From: Pseudanabaena mucicola str. Chao 1806
Lineage (GTDB): Bacteria > Cyanobacteriota > Cyanobacteriia > Pseudanabaenales > Pseudanabaenaceae
Direction of reading: 5' to 3'
NCBI RefSeq assembly: GCF_030323025.1
Contig: NZ_CP097329.1
Location: forward strand, 961,001 to 1,025,000
Length of the DNA stretch: 64,000 bases
Positions 54,823 through 64,000 of the stretch are shown here, in pieces. How positions within the stretch are numbered: the first letter of the stretch is position 1; each line of letters begins with the position of its first letter. Both the position numbers and the translations under genes were made by a program. Under the pieces are notes generated by a model. The model was not told the DNA's origin, searched no databases, and saw only the letters and a program-made list of their open reading frames with translations.

Positions 54823-55335
54823 AACAAATGAGCTAGGTAAGCTCTAACTCCTCACATTTAGGCTTTAATATTTTGCAATTATATATGATATTTAGCAGTC
54901 CTAAATCATTTGTAAATTTTGGGGTTCGTGGAAGCCTACCCCTTCATGATGCGCTTCCACAAACAATTTAGAATTGCAATAACCAAATAGCTTTCATATC
55001 TTCGCATCTAAGCAATCACAAGCTTTGAGTAGTATAAAAATATCGTAGATGGTAGTCCTAAAATGGAAAGGATTTATTGAGTTAAGGATGGGCAGCGCGA
55101 AATGCCGCCCATCCTTCTTTAGGGACTTGAGGTGATCTTGTCTAGGGAGATAGCTTGGCAACTAAGGGAAAAATGTACCTTGATCAAAATCAAAAAGTGC
55201 TATGTAAAGTTTATATGCCTACTAGTTAAAAAAAATCCGCTACTTTAAGCATTATGTCAGGCGATCGCAGATTTTTTGTTACGATCCAGATAAATTGATA
55301 AACATCTATGCGATCGTTCGCCGCAATATCCTGTC
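54823..55335. other. Intergenic segment with a hairpin at 55084-55117
   Basis: The stretch is AT-rich. One hairpin AAGGATGGGC ... GCCCATCCTT over a GCGCGAAATGC loop resembles other GC-tipped hairpins of this window. A weaker one (GTGGAAGC / GCTTCCAC) is near 54932. No gene, RNA or clear promoter recognised. Confidence 0.5.
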
Positions 55336-56991
55336 ATGTTATCTGATAACGAACACATTGAAGGGCTATTCCCAGAAGCGGCACAAAACTGGGACTTAAA
55401 TCGACTCTATGCCGATTTACAAGCTGCTAGTGGCAAGGAAATTAAGCCATTTGAAAAAGCTTGTTTACGTGGTTTGCTCAGTCGCTATCGACCGGGGCAA
55501 CTTGCTTTTAAATTAGCTTGGACATCGGGGGCTTTGCGCGTTGAGTTAAATAAAGGACTATATCGATCCATAGAAGCGATCTGTGAGCAGCCTATCAATA
55601 CTTTACGTTGGGAAAAAGTTCCTGAATGGCTAGAGGCGAAAGGTTATAAAATGCAACGCCAAAACCTTCATAAACCGATCACCAATTCATCAATTACATC
55701 ACAGGCAAGTTTAGTAGATTGGGGCGAAGCTCCCAATATTCAAACATTTTATGGGCGTACCGAAGATTTGACCAAATTAGAGCAATGGCTGGTGCGCGAT
55801 CGCTGTCATCTATTGGCAATTTGTGGTATGGGTGGTATCGGTAAGACAGCTCTCACTGTGAAGTTAGTCGAAAATATTCAGTCTCAGTTTGATTGTCTGA
55901 TTTGGCGATCTCTGAGAGGAGCACAGCCCACTGCTCAATTAATTACCGATCTGCTACAATTTCTTAACCTTTCTCAGCAAACAGGTAGTAGCATTTCCGA
56001 TTTATTAGAGATCTTGCGTCAGAAGCGGTGTTTAATTGTGCTGGATGACTTTGAGGCAACTCTCCAAGATGGGGAACTCGTGGGAGCATATCGGCAAGGT
56101 TGCGAGTTATATGCTGATTTGTTGCAGCGTGTTGGGTCTGAGCGACATAAAAGTTCTCTAATCCTGATTGGGCGCGAACAACCCAAAGAAATTTCAATGA
56201 ACCAAGGAGAAGATCAACCAATCCGCTATTACAAAGTAAATGGATTACAGCGTCAAGGAGCATTTGATTTGCTAAGAGCTAGAGGATTTAAAGGTTCTGA
56301 GAATGGATTAGATGCGCTAATTCAACAATATCGAGGCAATCCTTCGGCTTTAAGGATTGTGGCAGGAACAATTCATGAACTCTTCAATGGTAATGTTTCG
56401 GAATTTCTCAAACAGACTGCTCTAGCTCTGGGGGATGTATTAAGAACATTGCTCTATGAACAGTTTGAACGCCTCTCAAAATTAGAAAAAGATGTATTGT
56501 ATTGGCTAGCAATTAAGCATCGTCCAGTTTCACTCTCCACTTTGCGTTCAGAGATGAATTTACAAGCTACTGGTTCAGAACTGATTGATGCCCTTGAGTC
56601 ATTGCGGTGGCGATCATTAATCGAGAAAGTTAGCGAACAGGGAGAGGTGATGTTTTTGCTTGAGCCTGTTGTCTTAAAGTATGTCAGTCGTCAATTTGTG
56701 GAAGAGGTCAACAAAGAGATTACGGCGATCACTATGCAGCAAAATCTCAAATCGATTAATTTATTACAAAGTCACATTTTAGTCGAAGATCGCGCTCCAG
56801 ACTCAATTCGGGCGATGCAAATTCGGTTAGTGCTGAAACCAATTAAAGACAAACTAAATAAAGTAATCTCTCAAAACAATATCGAACTAGAGACCCTGAG
56901 AGAGTTACTCGCTAGTCATCAACAAACGAAACTAGCAGAAGGCACAGGCTACATCGAGGTCAATCTCGCTCTGATTGGTTTATGGTGGTAG
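55336..56991 (+). CDS. NB-ARC (STAND) ATPase lacking a C-terminal sensor domain
   Basis: The 551-residue product has a small N-terminal helical domain (FEKACLRGLLSRYRPGQLAF, KVPEWLEAKGYKMQ) of the vMAP/effector-adaptor type. NB-ARC follows with P-loop ICGMGGIGKTAL (Lys170), RNBS-like LIWRSLRGAQPT, Walker B CLIVLDDFEATL, GREQP and a winged-helix part (FERLSKLEKDVLYWLAIKHR). In related cyanobacterial proteins this is followed by WD40 or pentapeptide repeats. Here the frame stops soon after GYIEVNLALIGLWW, 3 bp from the stop of the convergent FAD gene. Truncation is likely. Confidence 0.85.
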   Translation: MLSDNEHIEGLFPEAAQNWDLNRLYADLQAASGKEIKPFEKACLRGLLSRYRPGQLAFKLAWTSGALRVELNKGLYRSIEAICEQPINTLRWEKVPEWLEAKGYKMQRQNLHKPITNSSITSQASLVDWGEAPNIQTFYGRTEDLTKLEQWLVRDRCHLLAICGMGGIGKTALTVKLVENIQSQFDCLIWRSLRGAQPTAQLITDLLQFLNLSQQTGSSISDLLEILRQKRCLIVLDDFEATLQDGELVGAYRQGCELYADLLQRVGSERHKSSLILIGREQPKEISMNQGEDQPIRYYKVNGLQRQGAFDLLRARGFKGSENGLDALIQQYRGNPSALRIVAGTIHELFNGNVSEFLKQTALALGDVLRTLLYEQFERLSKLEKDVLYWLAIKHRPVSLSTLRSEMNLQATGSELIDALESLRWRSLIEKVSEQGEVMFLLEPVVLKYVSRQFVEEVNKEITAITMQQNLKSINLLQSHILVEDRAPDSIRAMQIRLVLKPIKDKLNKVISQNNIELETLRELLASHQQTKLAEGTGYIEVNLALIGLWW

Positions 56992-56994
56992 TTT

Positions 56995-58599
56995 TCAATT
57001 ATTCAAAATGCTTAGAGCCATAGCCTCTGCTACTTTAATCCCATCAATTCCTGCCGAGAGAATTCCACCCGCATAACCCGCACCTTCCCCCGCAGGAAAA
57101 AGCCCTTCAGTATTTAGACTTTGATAATTCTTATTACGCTTAATTCTAATTGGTGAAGATGTGCGTGTTTCCACGCCTGTGAGCATAGCATCATCCATCG
57201 CAAACCCTTGAATTTTTTTATTAAATTCGGGAATCGCTTCACGGATAGCAGCGATCGCATAATCAGGCAAACTCTCACTAAGATCACCCAAAAGTATATC
57301 TGGTGAATAGGATGGATGCACCATGCCGAGAGCCTTAGAAGGACGATTCGCTAGAAAATCTCCCACTAACTGAGCAGGAGCTGCATAGGTTCCACCACCA
57401 AGCTCAAAAGCACGGGATTCTAAACGACGCTGAAAATCAATACCTGCGAGAGGATGCTCTGGATAATCATCGGGAGTAATGCCCACGACAATGCCACTAT
57501 TAGCATTACGTTCATTGCGCGAATATTGACTCATGCCATTAGTCACCACGCGCCCAACTTCCGAAGTTGCTGCCACGACTAATCCCCCAGGGCACATACA
57601 GAAGCTATACACCGAGCGTCCATTTTTGCAGTGATGTACTAGCTTATAGTCAGCAGCACCCAAGGTTTTATGCCCTGCATAGTCTCCAAATCTGGCGCGA
57701 TCAATTAGTGTTTGTGGATGCTCAATTCTGAAGCCTATTGAGAAAGGTTTTGCTTCGATATATACCCCGCGATCATAAAGCATTTGGAAAGTATCACGGG
57801 CGCTATGACCGACAGCTAAAACGATATGATTGCTAGCAATATATTCTCCACTAGCAAGGTTTACCCCTTTCACCTTGCTATCACGAATATCGATATCTTC
57901 AACTCGACTTTGAAAACGAATTTCGCCACCGAGTTCTTCAATTCTGGCACGGAAATTCTGGACAATACCAACGAGCTTAAATGTACCAATATGCGGCTTA
58001 TTGATGTAGAGAATTTCGGGCGAGGCTCCCGCATTCACAAATTCGGTGAGCACTTTGCGTCCATAGTGTTGCGGGTCTTTGACTTGGCTGTAGAGTTTGC
58101 CGTCAGAGAAAGTGCCTGCACCACCTTCACCAAATTGAGCATTAGATTCAGGATTAAATGTTGCTCTTTTTTTCCAGAAATTAAAGGTATCGGCTGTGCG
58201 ATCGCGTACTGCTTTACCCCGTTCTAAAATAAGCGGACGAAATCCCATTTGTGCTAATGTTAGCCCCGCAAACATCCCCGCGGGGCCCATTCCAATAACA
58301 ATGGGACGAGTTTTTAAATTACTAGGAGCCTTGGCTACATAGTGATAGCTCATGTCTGGCGTAATTGAGACATGGGGATCTGCTTGGAATTTTGCTAATA
58401 ATTGCTTCTCTACCGATGTCTCAACATCAACGATGTAAACCAAGTAAATATCTGTTTTATTGCGTGCATCATAACTACGTTTAAAAATGGTGTAATCAAT
58501 TAGTTCTTCTGGCTTAATTTGTAACTTTTTGAGAATTGCTAATTTTAGGGCATCTTCAGGGTGATCTAAGGGCAGTTTAATTTCCGTAATTCGTATCAT
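56995..58599 (-). CDS. FAD-dependent oxidoreductase (COG2509 type)
   Basis: The 534-residue protein has an N-terminal extension (ITEIKLPLDHPEDALK). A Rossmann FAD site follows (PIVIGMGPAGMFAGLTLAQM, ILERG), then NAQFGEGGAGTFSDGKLYSQ, YSFCMCPGGLVVAATSEVG and the C-terminal LFPAGEGAGYAGGILSAGID. This is the conserved, widely distributed family sometimes annotated as NAD(P)/FAD-dependent dehydrogenase; its substrate is not established. Full length and unbroken. Confidence 0.9.
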   Translation of the reverse strand: MIRITEIKLPLDHPEDALKLAILKKLQIKPEELIDYTIFKRSYDARNKTDIYLVYIVDVETSVEKQLLAKFQADPHVSITPDMSYHYVAKAPSNLKTRPIVIGMGPAGMFAGLTLAQMGFRPLILERGKAVRDRTADTFNFWKKRATFNPESNAQFGEGGAGTFSDGKLYSQVKDPQHYGRKVLTEFVNAGASPEILYINKPHIGTFKLVGIVQNFRARIEELGGEIRFQSRVEDIDIRDSKVKGVNLASGEYIASNHIVLAVGHSARDTFQMLYDRGVYIEAKPFSIGFRIEHPQTLIDRARFGDYAGHKTLGAADYKLVHHCKNGRSVYSFCMCPGGLVVAATSEVGRVVTNGMSQYSRNERNANSGIVVGITPDDYPEHPLAGIDFQRRLESRAFELGGGTYAAPAQLVGDFLANRPSKALGMVHPSYSPDILLGDLSESLPDYAIAAIREAIPEFNKKIQGFAMDDAMLTGVETRTSSPIRIKRNKNYQSLNTEGLFPAGEGAGYAGGILSAGIDGIKVAEAMALSILNN

Positions 58600-58770
58600 A
58601 GGAATATTAGTTATTGTTCACAACTACTTTCACAACTTTAACATTAGGTACTTGCGATTAATTAAAGTACCTATGGCTAAGACTTCGCTTTTACCTATCA
58701 CCTTGTCCGATGAGTCATTCAGTATGGTTTTCGTCATCGCACCCGCTTCTCGATATCTTGAATATGAATC

Positions 58771-59895
58771 TTAATATAGCTCGTACTTCATCAACTGACA
58801 GGGTAAAGAGCCATTGAGTACTGCCTTTCGTTCCGCGCATTTCAATCCAATCGTTTGTGATAACTGCTTATTACCACTCAGGACAAAAGCAGTCCATCCC
58901 TTAAATTGCTGTTTGAGAACATTCCCTAATTGCTTATAAAAAGCTCCTAAATCACTGTCACGTCCTAGCCTCTCGCCATAGGGAGGATTGCAGAAAAGAA
59001 CACCACTATCGACAGGTGCAACAATTTCTGCCAGATCTAAGGCGGAGAAATAGACATGATTGGCTAAGCCACAATTTTGAGCATTGATCATTGCTTGATC
59101 AACTACTTCAGGATTGCGATCGCTACCCCAGATAGGCGCAGGTAAAGTATCTAAACGATTATCATCAGCTTCTTGAATTAATTGAGCTAAAAGTTCTTGA
59201 TCAAAATCCAGCCAAGTCTCAAAGCCAAAATGTTCGCGAAACATTCCAGGGGCAATGTTGAGAGCTTTTAAACTTGCCTCTAGTGGCAAAGTTCCTGAAC
59301 CGCATAGGGGATCGTAAAACATTTGATCGGGTTGCCACCCTGACATCTGGATGAGGGCAGCCGCAAGGGATTCCTTTAAAGGTGCGACTCCCACTGCAGG
59401 ACGATAACCGCGACGATGGAGGCTATGACCAGAGCTATCAAGGCTAACAGTGCAGCCATTGTTATCAATATGTACGCTAATTTGTAAATCTGCTTCGTGG
59501 GTATCTACATCTGATCGCTCACCAAATCGATCCATCTGTTGATCAACGATCGCATTTTTAACTTTGAGCGCGGTGAAATGCGTATGATTAAGCTGATCGT
59601 TTTTACCAGTCGCATTTACCGATAATGTCATCTCAGGGGTTAAATATTCTGACCAGTCAATCGCTTTAATTCCTTCATAGAGATCATCGGCATCAAAGCA
59701 GTCAAATTGATCGAGGTGCATTAAGATACGGAATGGGAGTCTTGCCCAGAAATTGACGCGATAAAGTAAAGCGCGATCGCCTGCAAAGCTAACACCACAA
59801 AATCCAGCCTCAACGGAATGAGCACCTAGTTGTTCTAATTCCTGTGATGCAAGATTTTCTAAGCCTCTTGCAACAGTTGCAAAATATTGATTCAT
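58771..59895 (-). CDS. THUMP-domain 23S rRNA guanine-N2 methyltransferase (RlmL-like)
   Basis: The 374-residue protein has an N-terminal THUMP part (FATVARGLENLASQELEQLG) and a methyltransferase with motif I DPLCGSGTLPLEASL and motif IV NPPYGERLG (Asn303). This single-domain form corresponds to YpsC/RlmL, acting on 23S rRNA. In the gamma-proteobacterial enzyme this half is fused to RlmK. The target guanine is inferred from the family. Confidence 0.9.
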   Translation of the reverse strand: MNQYFATVARGLENLASQELEQLGAHSVEAGFCGVSFAGDRALLYRVNFWARLPFRILMHLDQFDCFDADDLYEGIKAIDWSEYLTPEMTLSVNATGKNDQLNHTHFTALKVKNAIVDQQMDRFGERSDVDTHEADLQISVHIDNNGCTVSLDSSGHSLHRRGYRPAVGVAPLKESLAAALIQMSGWQPDQMFYDPLCGSGTLPLEASLKALNIAPGMFREHFGFETWLDFDQELLAQLIQEADDNRLDTLPAPIWGSDRNPEVVDQAMINAQNCGLANHVYFSALDLAEIVAPVDSGVLFCNPPYGERLGRDSDLGAFYKQLGNVLKQQFKGWTAFVLSGNKQLSQTIGLKCAERKAVLNGSLPCQLMKYELY

Positions 59896-59939
59896 AAACC
59901 TATCATACTTTTACAGAGCAATTGTTTAGTATTCTCTTT

Positions 59940-60010
59940 AGTAAACTAAAAACCGAGAAGTTTGTTCCGCCCGCTAGGTGGGCGGAACAAACTCTGGTTG
60001 AGCTACTTAA
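59940..60010. repeat. MITE-like palindromic repeat (GTAAACT-AAACCGAG family), short copy
   Basis: AGTAAACTAAAAACCGAGAA, hairpin GTTTGTTCCGCCC / GGGCGGAACAAAC and TGGTTGAGCTACTTAA. It lacks the GGGTTTTAATTAAG part present in the copies at 10429 and 60499. Confidence 0.88.
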
Positions 60011-60071
60011 TATAGCGTTTACCAGTCTATAGATGATTTAAACAACCGCAAAGCACTATAGCTATATCAGT

Positions 60072-60100
60072 CAAAAAAATCCCCACCTTTCGGCGGGGGT
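60072..60100 (-). terminator. Rho-independent terminator of hli
   Basis: On the minus strand CCCCCGCC and GGTGGGG pair over GAAA, followed by seven T (plus-strand A at 60073-60079). It ends the hli transcript about 55 bp after the stop. Confidence 0.88.
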
Positions 60101-60152
60101 AAAGAATCGTTTTTTCTTAGTCTTAAACATTTTGATTGAGGAAACTCAAGAT

Positions 60153-60362
60153 TTAAAGATTTTGTAGCCACCAAATCAAGCCATGCCCCGTGGATAACTC
60201 AAGAATTAGGAGAGAAGCAAAACCAATCATGGCAAGCCTACCGTTCAATAACTCTGCATAAGGTGTAAATCCAGCCTTATTACTTTCTTCGACGTACATC
60301 TTTGGTTCGATCGCAAAATTGTTGAGAATACCTCTTTCATCAACTCTGTAGCTGTTAGCCAT
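60153..60362 (-). CDS. High-light-inducible chlorophyll-binding protein (Hli/Scp)
   Basis: The 69-residue product has one transmembrane helix with the chlorophyll-binding motif [20 protein letters not shown] (ExxNGRxAMIGF). An N-terminal arm and a short tail GLIWWLQNL flank it. Hli proteins bind chlorophyll and carotenoid at photosystems and protect under high light. Its presence supports an oxygenic phototroph. A promoter should lie in 60363-60500. Confidence 0.96.
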   Translation of the reverse strand: MANSYRVDERGILNNFAIEPKMYVEESNKAGFTPYAELLNGRLAMIGFASLLILELSTGHGLIWWLQNL

Positions 60363-60498
60363 TTCTTTAATCCTTATTTATTTCTATGTAAAGAACTTTA
60401 ACAAAATATTTCGAGATGTTAATCTAGCTAAAGACATGGATGGCTGAGTGACTGCACCTATACAAAGAGGTATACAAAAAGATGAGATTGATAACCCT

Positions 60499-60585
60499 AG
60501 TAAACTGAAAACCGAGAGTTTTGTTCCGCCCGCGTAGCGGGCGGAACAAAACTCTGGTTTGGGTTTTAATTAAGTTGAGCTACTT
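60499..60585. repeat. MITE-like palindromic repeat (GTAAACT-AAACCGAG family)
   Basis: AGTAAACTGAAAACCGAGAG, hairpin TTTTGTTCCGCCCGC / GCGGGCGGAACAAAA and GGTTTTAATTAAGTTGAGC. Nearly identical to 10429. From here to 60776 only a short GATGGAGAGGGACTAGG remnant of another repeat is seen. Confidence 0.9.
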
Positions 60586-60776
60586 TTTATTTTCTTGTTC
60601 ATCTCTCTTGATGGAGAGGGACTAGGAGTGAAGGATTGACAACCTTCAACAGAATATCGCTAACTAACAAAACTGGTAGTCATGCAATGTAATTATGTTG
60701 CAACTAACTATCTTCTTGAAGCTTAGCGTAATTAAGTATTATGGTAGTCGCGCATTCTTGACACAAAATCAGATCC

Positions 60777-61838
60777 ATGACACCAAAAATTTCTTTCAAA
60801 CTCTCCGAACTGGCAGCCGAGTTTGTTGCTACCCTACCCGATTGTCAATTTGAATCCGATGGTAATGATCCACTTATTACGGGTGTCGCGGCGATCAATA
60901 AGGCGCAATCTGGAGAAATCACCTTTGTGTCTTCATCAAAATTTGTCGCCCGACTGAAGGATACCCAAGCCAGTGCCGTGATTCTCGATCTGAAAACCCC
61001 GTCTCCTTTGCCCTGTATTCGTACCGCACATCCTCGGATTCTCTTTGCCAAGGTTCTCGAAAAGTTTTATCAACCACCTACACCACCCATTGGCATCCAC
61101 CCCACTGCGATTTTGGGTGTGGATGTACAACTAGGGGCAAATGTGGCAATCGCTCCCTATGTCGTTATTAGCGATCGCGTCAAAATAGGTGATAACGTCA
61201 CAATTTATCCCCATGTCGCTATTTATAACGATGTGGAGATTGGCGCAAACACTACGATCCATGCAAATTGCGTAATTAGCGATCATACTCAAATCGGGGC
61301 AAATTGTATCTTCCATCCCAGTACTGTGCTTGGTGGTGATGGTTTTGGTTTTGAAATATCCTCCAATGGTACTTGGTACAAAGTTCCACAAATTGGTCAT
61401 GTTATTATTGAAGACAATGTGGAACTAGGTTGTTCCTGTGCTGTTGATCGTCCAGCCGTTGGCGTTACTGTCATTCGTAAAGGCTCTAAACTGGATAACT
61501 TTGTGCAAATTGGGCATGGTGTGGAAGTAGGAGCACATTCTGTTCTCGCTTCTCAGGTGGGCTTAGCGGGTGGTGTTACGCTTGGTCATCATGTAGTGAT
61601 GGCAGGACAGGTCGGCGCAGCGAATCATATTCACATCGGTGATGGTGCAATCATTGGTGCAAAATCAGGCATTCCTAGTGATGTTCCCGCAGGGGTGACA
61701 ATGATGGGATATCCTGTAGTTCCCGAAAAGGACTGGAAGCGAATTGTCATCTCAGAGCGTCAACTTCCTGATTTGTTGCATACCGTTCGCAAATTGGAAA
61801 AGAGAATTGCAGAACTAGAAGCAAAACTTGCTGATTAA
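60777..61838 (+). CDS. lpxD: UDP-3-O-acylglucosamine N-acyltransferase (LpxD)
   Basis: The 353-residue protein has the LpxD N-terminal UDP-binding domain (ISFKLSELAAEFVATLPDCQ; ITFVSSSKFVARLKDTQASA) and a left-handed beta helix of hexapeptide repeats (IGANTTIHANCVISDHTQIG). The catalytic block NFVQIGHGVEVG contains the conserved His. A C-terminal coiled coil (LLHTVRKLEKRIAELEAKLA) follows. It adds the N-linked acyl chain in lipid A biosynthesis, consistent with a Gram-negative envelope. No other lpx gene is adjacent. Confidence 0.96.
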   Translation: MTPKISFKLSELAAEFVATLPDCQFESDGNDPLITGVAAINKAQSGEITFVSSSKFVARLKDTQASAVILDLKTPSPLPCIRTAHPRILFAKVLEKFYQPPTPPIGIHPTAILGVDVQLGANVAIAPYVVISDRVKIGDNVTIYPHVAIYNDVEIGANTTIHANCVISDHTQIGANCIFHPSTVLGGDGFGFEISSNGTWYKVPQIGHVIIEDNVELGCSCAVDRPAVGVTVIRKGSKLDNFVQIGHGVEVGAHSVLASQVGLAGGVTLGHHVVMAGQVGAANHIHIGDGAIIGAKSGIPSDVPAGVTMMGYPVVPEKDWKRIVISERQLPDLLHTVRKLEKRIAELEAKLAD

Positions 61839-61912
61839 TCTATCGGGAGAGATCCTTTGCGTCTCTCTCAAATTGCTTGCATCAAAATGGAAACTGCTAT
61901 ATAGATCTTCAA

Positions 61913-62572
61913 ATGTTTATCGATTTCCATACACATTATGATCGCCAATTACCAAATCTCATTAATTTGCAGACGTTTCATGTGACAACTATATTGCAGG
62001 AGGTAGATTTACCAAATACTTGCAGTCTCGGTTTACATCCATGGTTTGTTGATGAGACATGGGAAGATGCTTGGCAGAATCTCGAAGCATTGGCTAGCTT
62101 AGAACAAGTAGTAGCGATCGGCGAATGTGGCTTAGATCGGCATATTAATTTGCCAATAGAAAAGCAAATTATGATTTTTCAGAAACATCTAGAACTTGCA
62201 GAGTCAATTCGCAAGCCATTAGTAATTCATTGTGTAAGAGCCTTTGCTGAATTAATTGCACTCAAAAAAAGCTCTAAATCTTCTGTTCCTTGGATTATTC
62301 ATGGCTTTCATAAGAAAATAGAAGTCTTTCAGCAATTACTGAGGCATGATTTTTACTTCTCTTTTGGTGCGGCAATTTTAAGTGATCGCGCTCCTGTGAT
62401 TCAGGCGATCGCTAATGTTCCCGATAGCAAATTTCTCCTCGAAACCGATGATCAACAGGATCTTAATATCAAGCAAATTTATGATCGTGTCGTTACATTG
62501 CGTCAAGTGTCCCTCGAAACTTTGCAAACGCAATTACTCGAAACTTATCACCAATTGACTAGATTGTGTTGA
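61913..62572 (+). CDS. TatD-family metal-dependent hydrolase
   Basis: The ATG at 61913 (MFIDFHTHYDRQLPNLI) is preferred over the TTG at 61877. The 219-residue product has HxH in FIDFHTHYD, GECGLDRHINLPIEKQIMIF, LVIHCVRAFAELIALKKSS and FLLETDDQQD, as in TatD-type nucleases. It is shorter than classic TatD (about 260) and lacks part of the usual middle, so the exact activity is uncertain. Its last 39 bases overlap sbcD on the other strand. Confidence 0.85.
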   Translation: MFIDFHTHYDRQLPNLINLQTFHVTTILQEVDLPNTCSLGLHPWFVDETWEDAWQNLEALASLEQVVAIGECGLDRHINLPIEKQIMIFQKHLELAESIRKPLVIHCVRAFAELIALKKSSKSSVPWIIHGFHKKIEVFQQLLRHDFYFSFGAAILSDRAPVIQAIANVPDSKFLLETDDQQDLNIKQIYDRVVTLRQVSLETLQTQLLETYHQLTRLC

Positions 62573-63820
62573 TTCAGGAGCAAGATCGATGCCATCTATT
62601 CCTAAACCAATTTCGCTGAGCAATTCTTGGGCAGCATTGAGCATTTCAGATTCGAGATTTTTAAGGTCTTCGCGAGTACTGAGATAGGTTTTTAGTGCGG
62701 TCATCGGATCGAGAGCCTCGGCGGTACTGAGATCGGGTAAGCGAGTGCGAGGATTTTGGCTGACGACTTCAGGGATGAGGGAATAGTTATGAGCATTTTC
62801 CATTGCTTCATGCAAGATGCGATCGTCAATCAGGGATAACTGTTCAGCTCTAATTTTGTAGATTAAACGAGCGATCACATTGTCGATTTTGCCTTTCAGA
62901 ATTGCTTTGAGTAACTTCCCCTGTGGATCTTCGGATTGAGTAACATCAACTTCTATCGTCCGAAAGCCCCGAGTGGGAATAGGACAAAATTCAAACCTAA
63001 CATTCCCCTTTTCGACTTCTAGCCAACAATAGCCCTTAGATTCATTCTCCTCTCCAAAATCCACTCTCTCAATGCTCCCTGGGTAAACTACAAGTGGCTG
63101 TGTGGCAAGAATTTGATGGCGATGCACATGACCAAGAGCTACATAGTCAAATGCTTCACGGGTGAGCATTGACAGGGGAATGGTGAAGCCTTTTCCTGCG
63201 GCAAGAAATCGCTCTGCCCCATAGGTTGCGGTATCAACCATTACATGAGCTAATAAAATCGTAGGTAATTTGGAATCAAGTTGACGGATTTCACCTTCGA
63301 GAACTACTTGCAATCGATCAATCAGAAATTGACTGACTTCACTCATGGAGAATCCTTCTGTTTCTGATTTCGTAAGCAAAGTTGATCGCGTAATCCAAGG
63401 TAACGTAATAATCTGAATATCGCCTGCATTGGTGGCAATCCGATGGGTAGCGATCGTGTCGCCAACGGTGAAGTTCGGCACAGCAAGACTGCGATATATA
63501 GCAAGACTTGCGCCGCCAATCCCTTGTGAATGTTGGTCATGGTTGCCTACTAATAGCACTGTTGGGATACCTGCATCGGCGAGGCGGCGAAATTGATTGG
63601 CGAAGGCTTGCTGAACTAATGGTGGTGGTGTAGCATCAGGGAAGGCATCACCACCAAAAAGAACGATATCGGCAGGTTCGTTAATTGCGCGATCAATGCA
63701 GATAGTAAGCGCTGATACAAAGTCCTCTAGACGAGTGTTTAGCCCTGTTTGAGGATTGACTTTGCCGTGTGTAATGCTGCCGAGATGGATATCGGAGAGA
63801 TGTAAAACTTTTATCGCCAT
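62534..63820 (-). CDS. sbcD: SbcD, exonuclease subunit (metallophosphoesterase)
   Basis: The 428-residue product has the MPE motifs IKVLHLSDIHLGS, DIVLFGGDAFPD, TVLLVGNHDQHS and DYVALGHVHRHQ, plus the Mre11/SbcD-type ILLAHVMVDTATYGAE and PLVVYPGSIERVDFGEE. SbcD works with SbcC to open DNA hairpins and ends. sbcC is not next to it. In a genome full of long hairpins the activity is of interest. The gene is complete. Confidence 0.92.
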   Translation of the reverse strand: MAIKVLHLSDIHLGSITHGKVNPQTGLNTRLEDFVSALTICIDRAINEPADIVLFGGDAFPDATPPPLVQQAFANQFRRLADAGIPTVLLVGNHDQHSQGIGGASLAIYRSLAVPNFTVGDTIATHRIATNAGDIQIITLPWITRSTLLTKSETEGFSMSEVSQFLIDRLQVVLEGEIRQLDSKLPTILLAHVMVDTATYGAERFLAAGKGFTIPLSMLTREAFDYVALGHVHRHQILATQPLVVYPGSIERVDFGEENESKGYCWLEVEKGNVRFEFCPIPTRGFRTIEVDVTQSEDPQGKLLKAILKGKIDNVIARLIYKIRAEQLSLIDDRILHEAMENAHNYSLIPEVVSQNPRTRLPDLSTAEALDPMTALKTYLSTREDLKNLESEMLNAAQELLSEIGLGIDGIDLAPESTQSSQLVISFE

Positions 63821-63931
63821 GCGCTTGAGGGATTAATAGAATGCTAATTTTCTCTGGTGATGATGGCTAAAATCGTTGGTTTGAGACTATTTTGGCATAG
63901 TTTAATCTGACTGAATGGTGATTGCTTCATA

Positions 63932-63970
63932 AGTAGCAAAAAGCTTGACTTCGACAAGCTTTTTGCTACT
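63932..63970. terminator. Hairpin near the right edge
   Basis: AGTAGCAAAAAGCTTG and CAAGCTTTTTGCTACT form a 16-bp perfect stem over ACTTCGA. It probably ends a gene beyond the window. No gene is seen from 63821 to 64000. Confidence 0.7.
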
Positions 63971-64000
63971 GGAATTGCGACAGAAACTCTAACATTAATT

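Overview
The window looks like chromosomal DNA of a cyanobacterium, possibly Pseudanabaena-like; that genus is an inference from general impression, not proven. The palindrome GCGATCGC (HIP1) and its core CGATCG occur throughout. The genes include a high-light-inducible (Hli) chlorophyll-binding protein, an SLH-domain outer-membrane porin, Uma2/DUF820 proteins, ComFB domains, CHAT and NB-ARC proteins, lpxD, clpS and ahcY. No rRNA or tRNA gene and no CRISPR array was recognised.

Layout. 1-1.16 kb: an IS256-family element runs off the left edge and is inserted into an IS1-like transposase gene. 1.16-8.5 kb: CHAT protein and SLH porin (minus strand), then a Ser/Thr kinase, an amidase, a glycine-zipper exported protein and ClpS (plus strand). 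8.8-10.3 kb: an ATPase fused to a nuclease-like domain. 11.0-30.2 kb: a class 1 DISARM-type anti-phage island arranged as two convergent arms. drmA - Uma2 - drmB - drmC are on plus; drmMI and drmD are on minus. Uma2, MNT/HEPN, DUF433, a broken DUF29 gene and a VapBC-like pair lie between them. 30.6-34.2 kb: a protein with two ComFB domains, a HerA-like ATPase and a small ORF. 34.3-36.5 kb: ankyrin protein and AhcY. 36.5-37.6 kb: a decayed IS630-family element. 37.6-40.3 kb: a cassette-like segment with two attC-like sites, each 87 bp, one directly behind a toxin-antitoxin pair. 40.6-42.4 kb: EVE protein, MITE-like repeats and an IS5-family element that abuts upp. 42.4-47.4 kb: upp, an M23 peptidase relic, FHA-PrsW, bioD and thrS. 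47.5-52.6 kb: Uma2, two P-loop ATPases (one with a 22-unit Gly-Val-Ala minisatellite) and a leucine-rich-repeat gene. 52.7-63.8 kb: mostly housekeeping genes (menH, GHL10-like, FAD oxidoreductase, rRNA methyltransferase, hli, lpxD, TatD-like, sbcD) plus a truncated NB-ARC gene.

How the genes fit together. The DISARM genes would give restriction-like phage defence: a methylase marks self, and two helicases, the DUF1998 protein and the PLD-family protein act on invading DNA. Several small toxin-antitoxin-like modules and repeats sit between the arms. Four or five families of short palindromic or terminally inverted repeats occupy most of the larger intergenic gaps. Three repeat-derived stretches are read in frame inside the DISARM methylase. 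Many loci are decayed (IS630, clan AA protease pair, DUF29, M23, LRR, NB-ARC), so the window is a mix of stable housekeeping genes and an actively rearranging accessory region.
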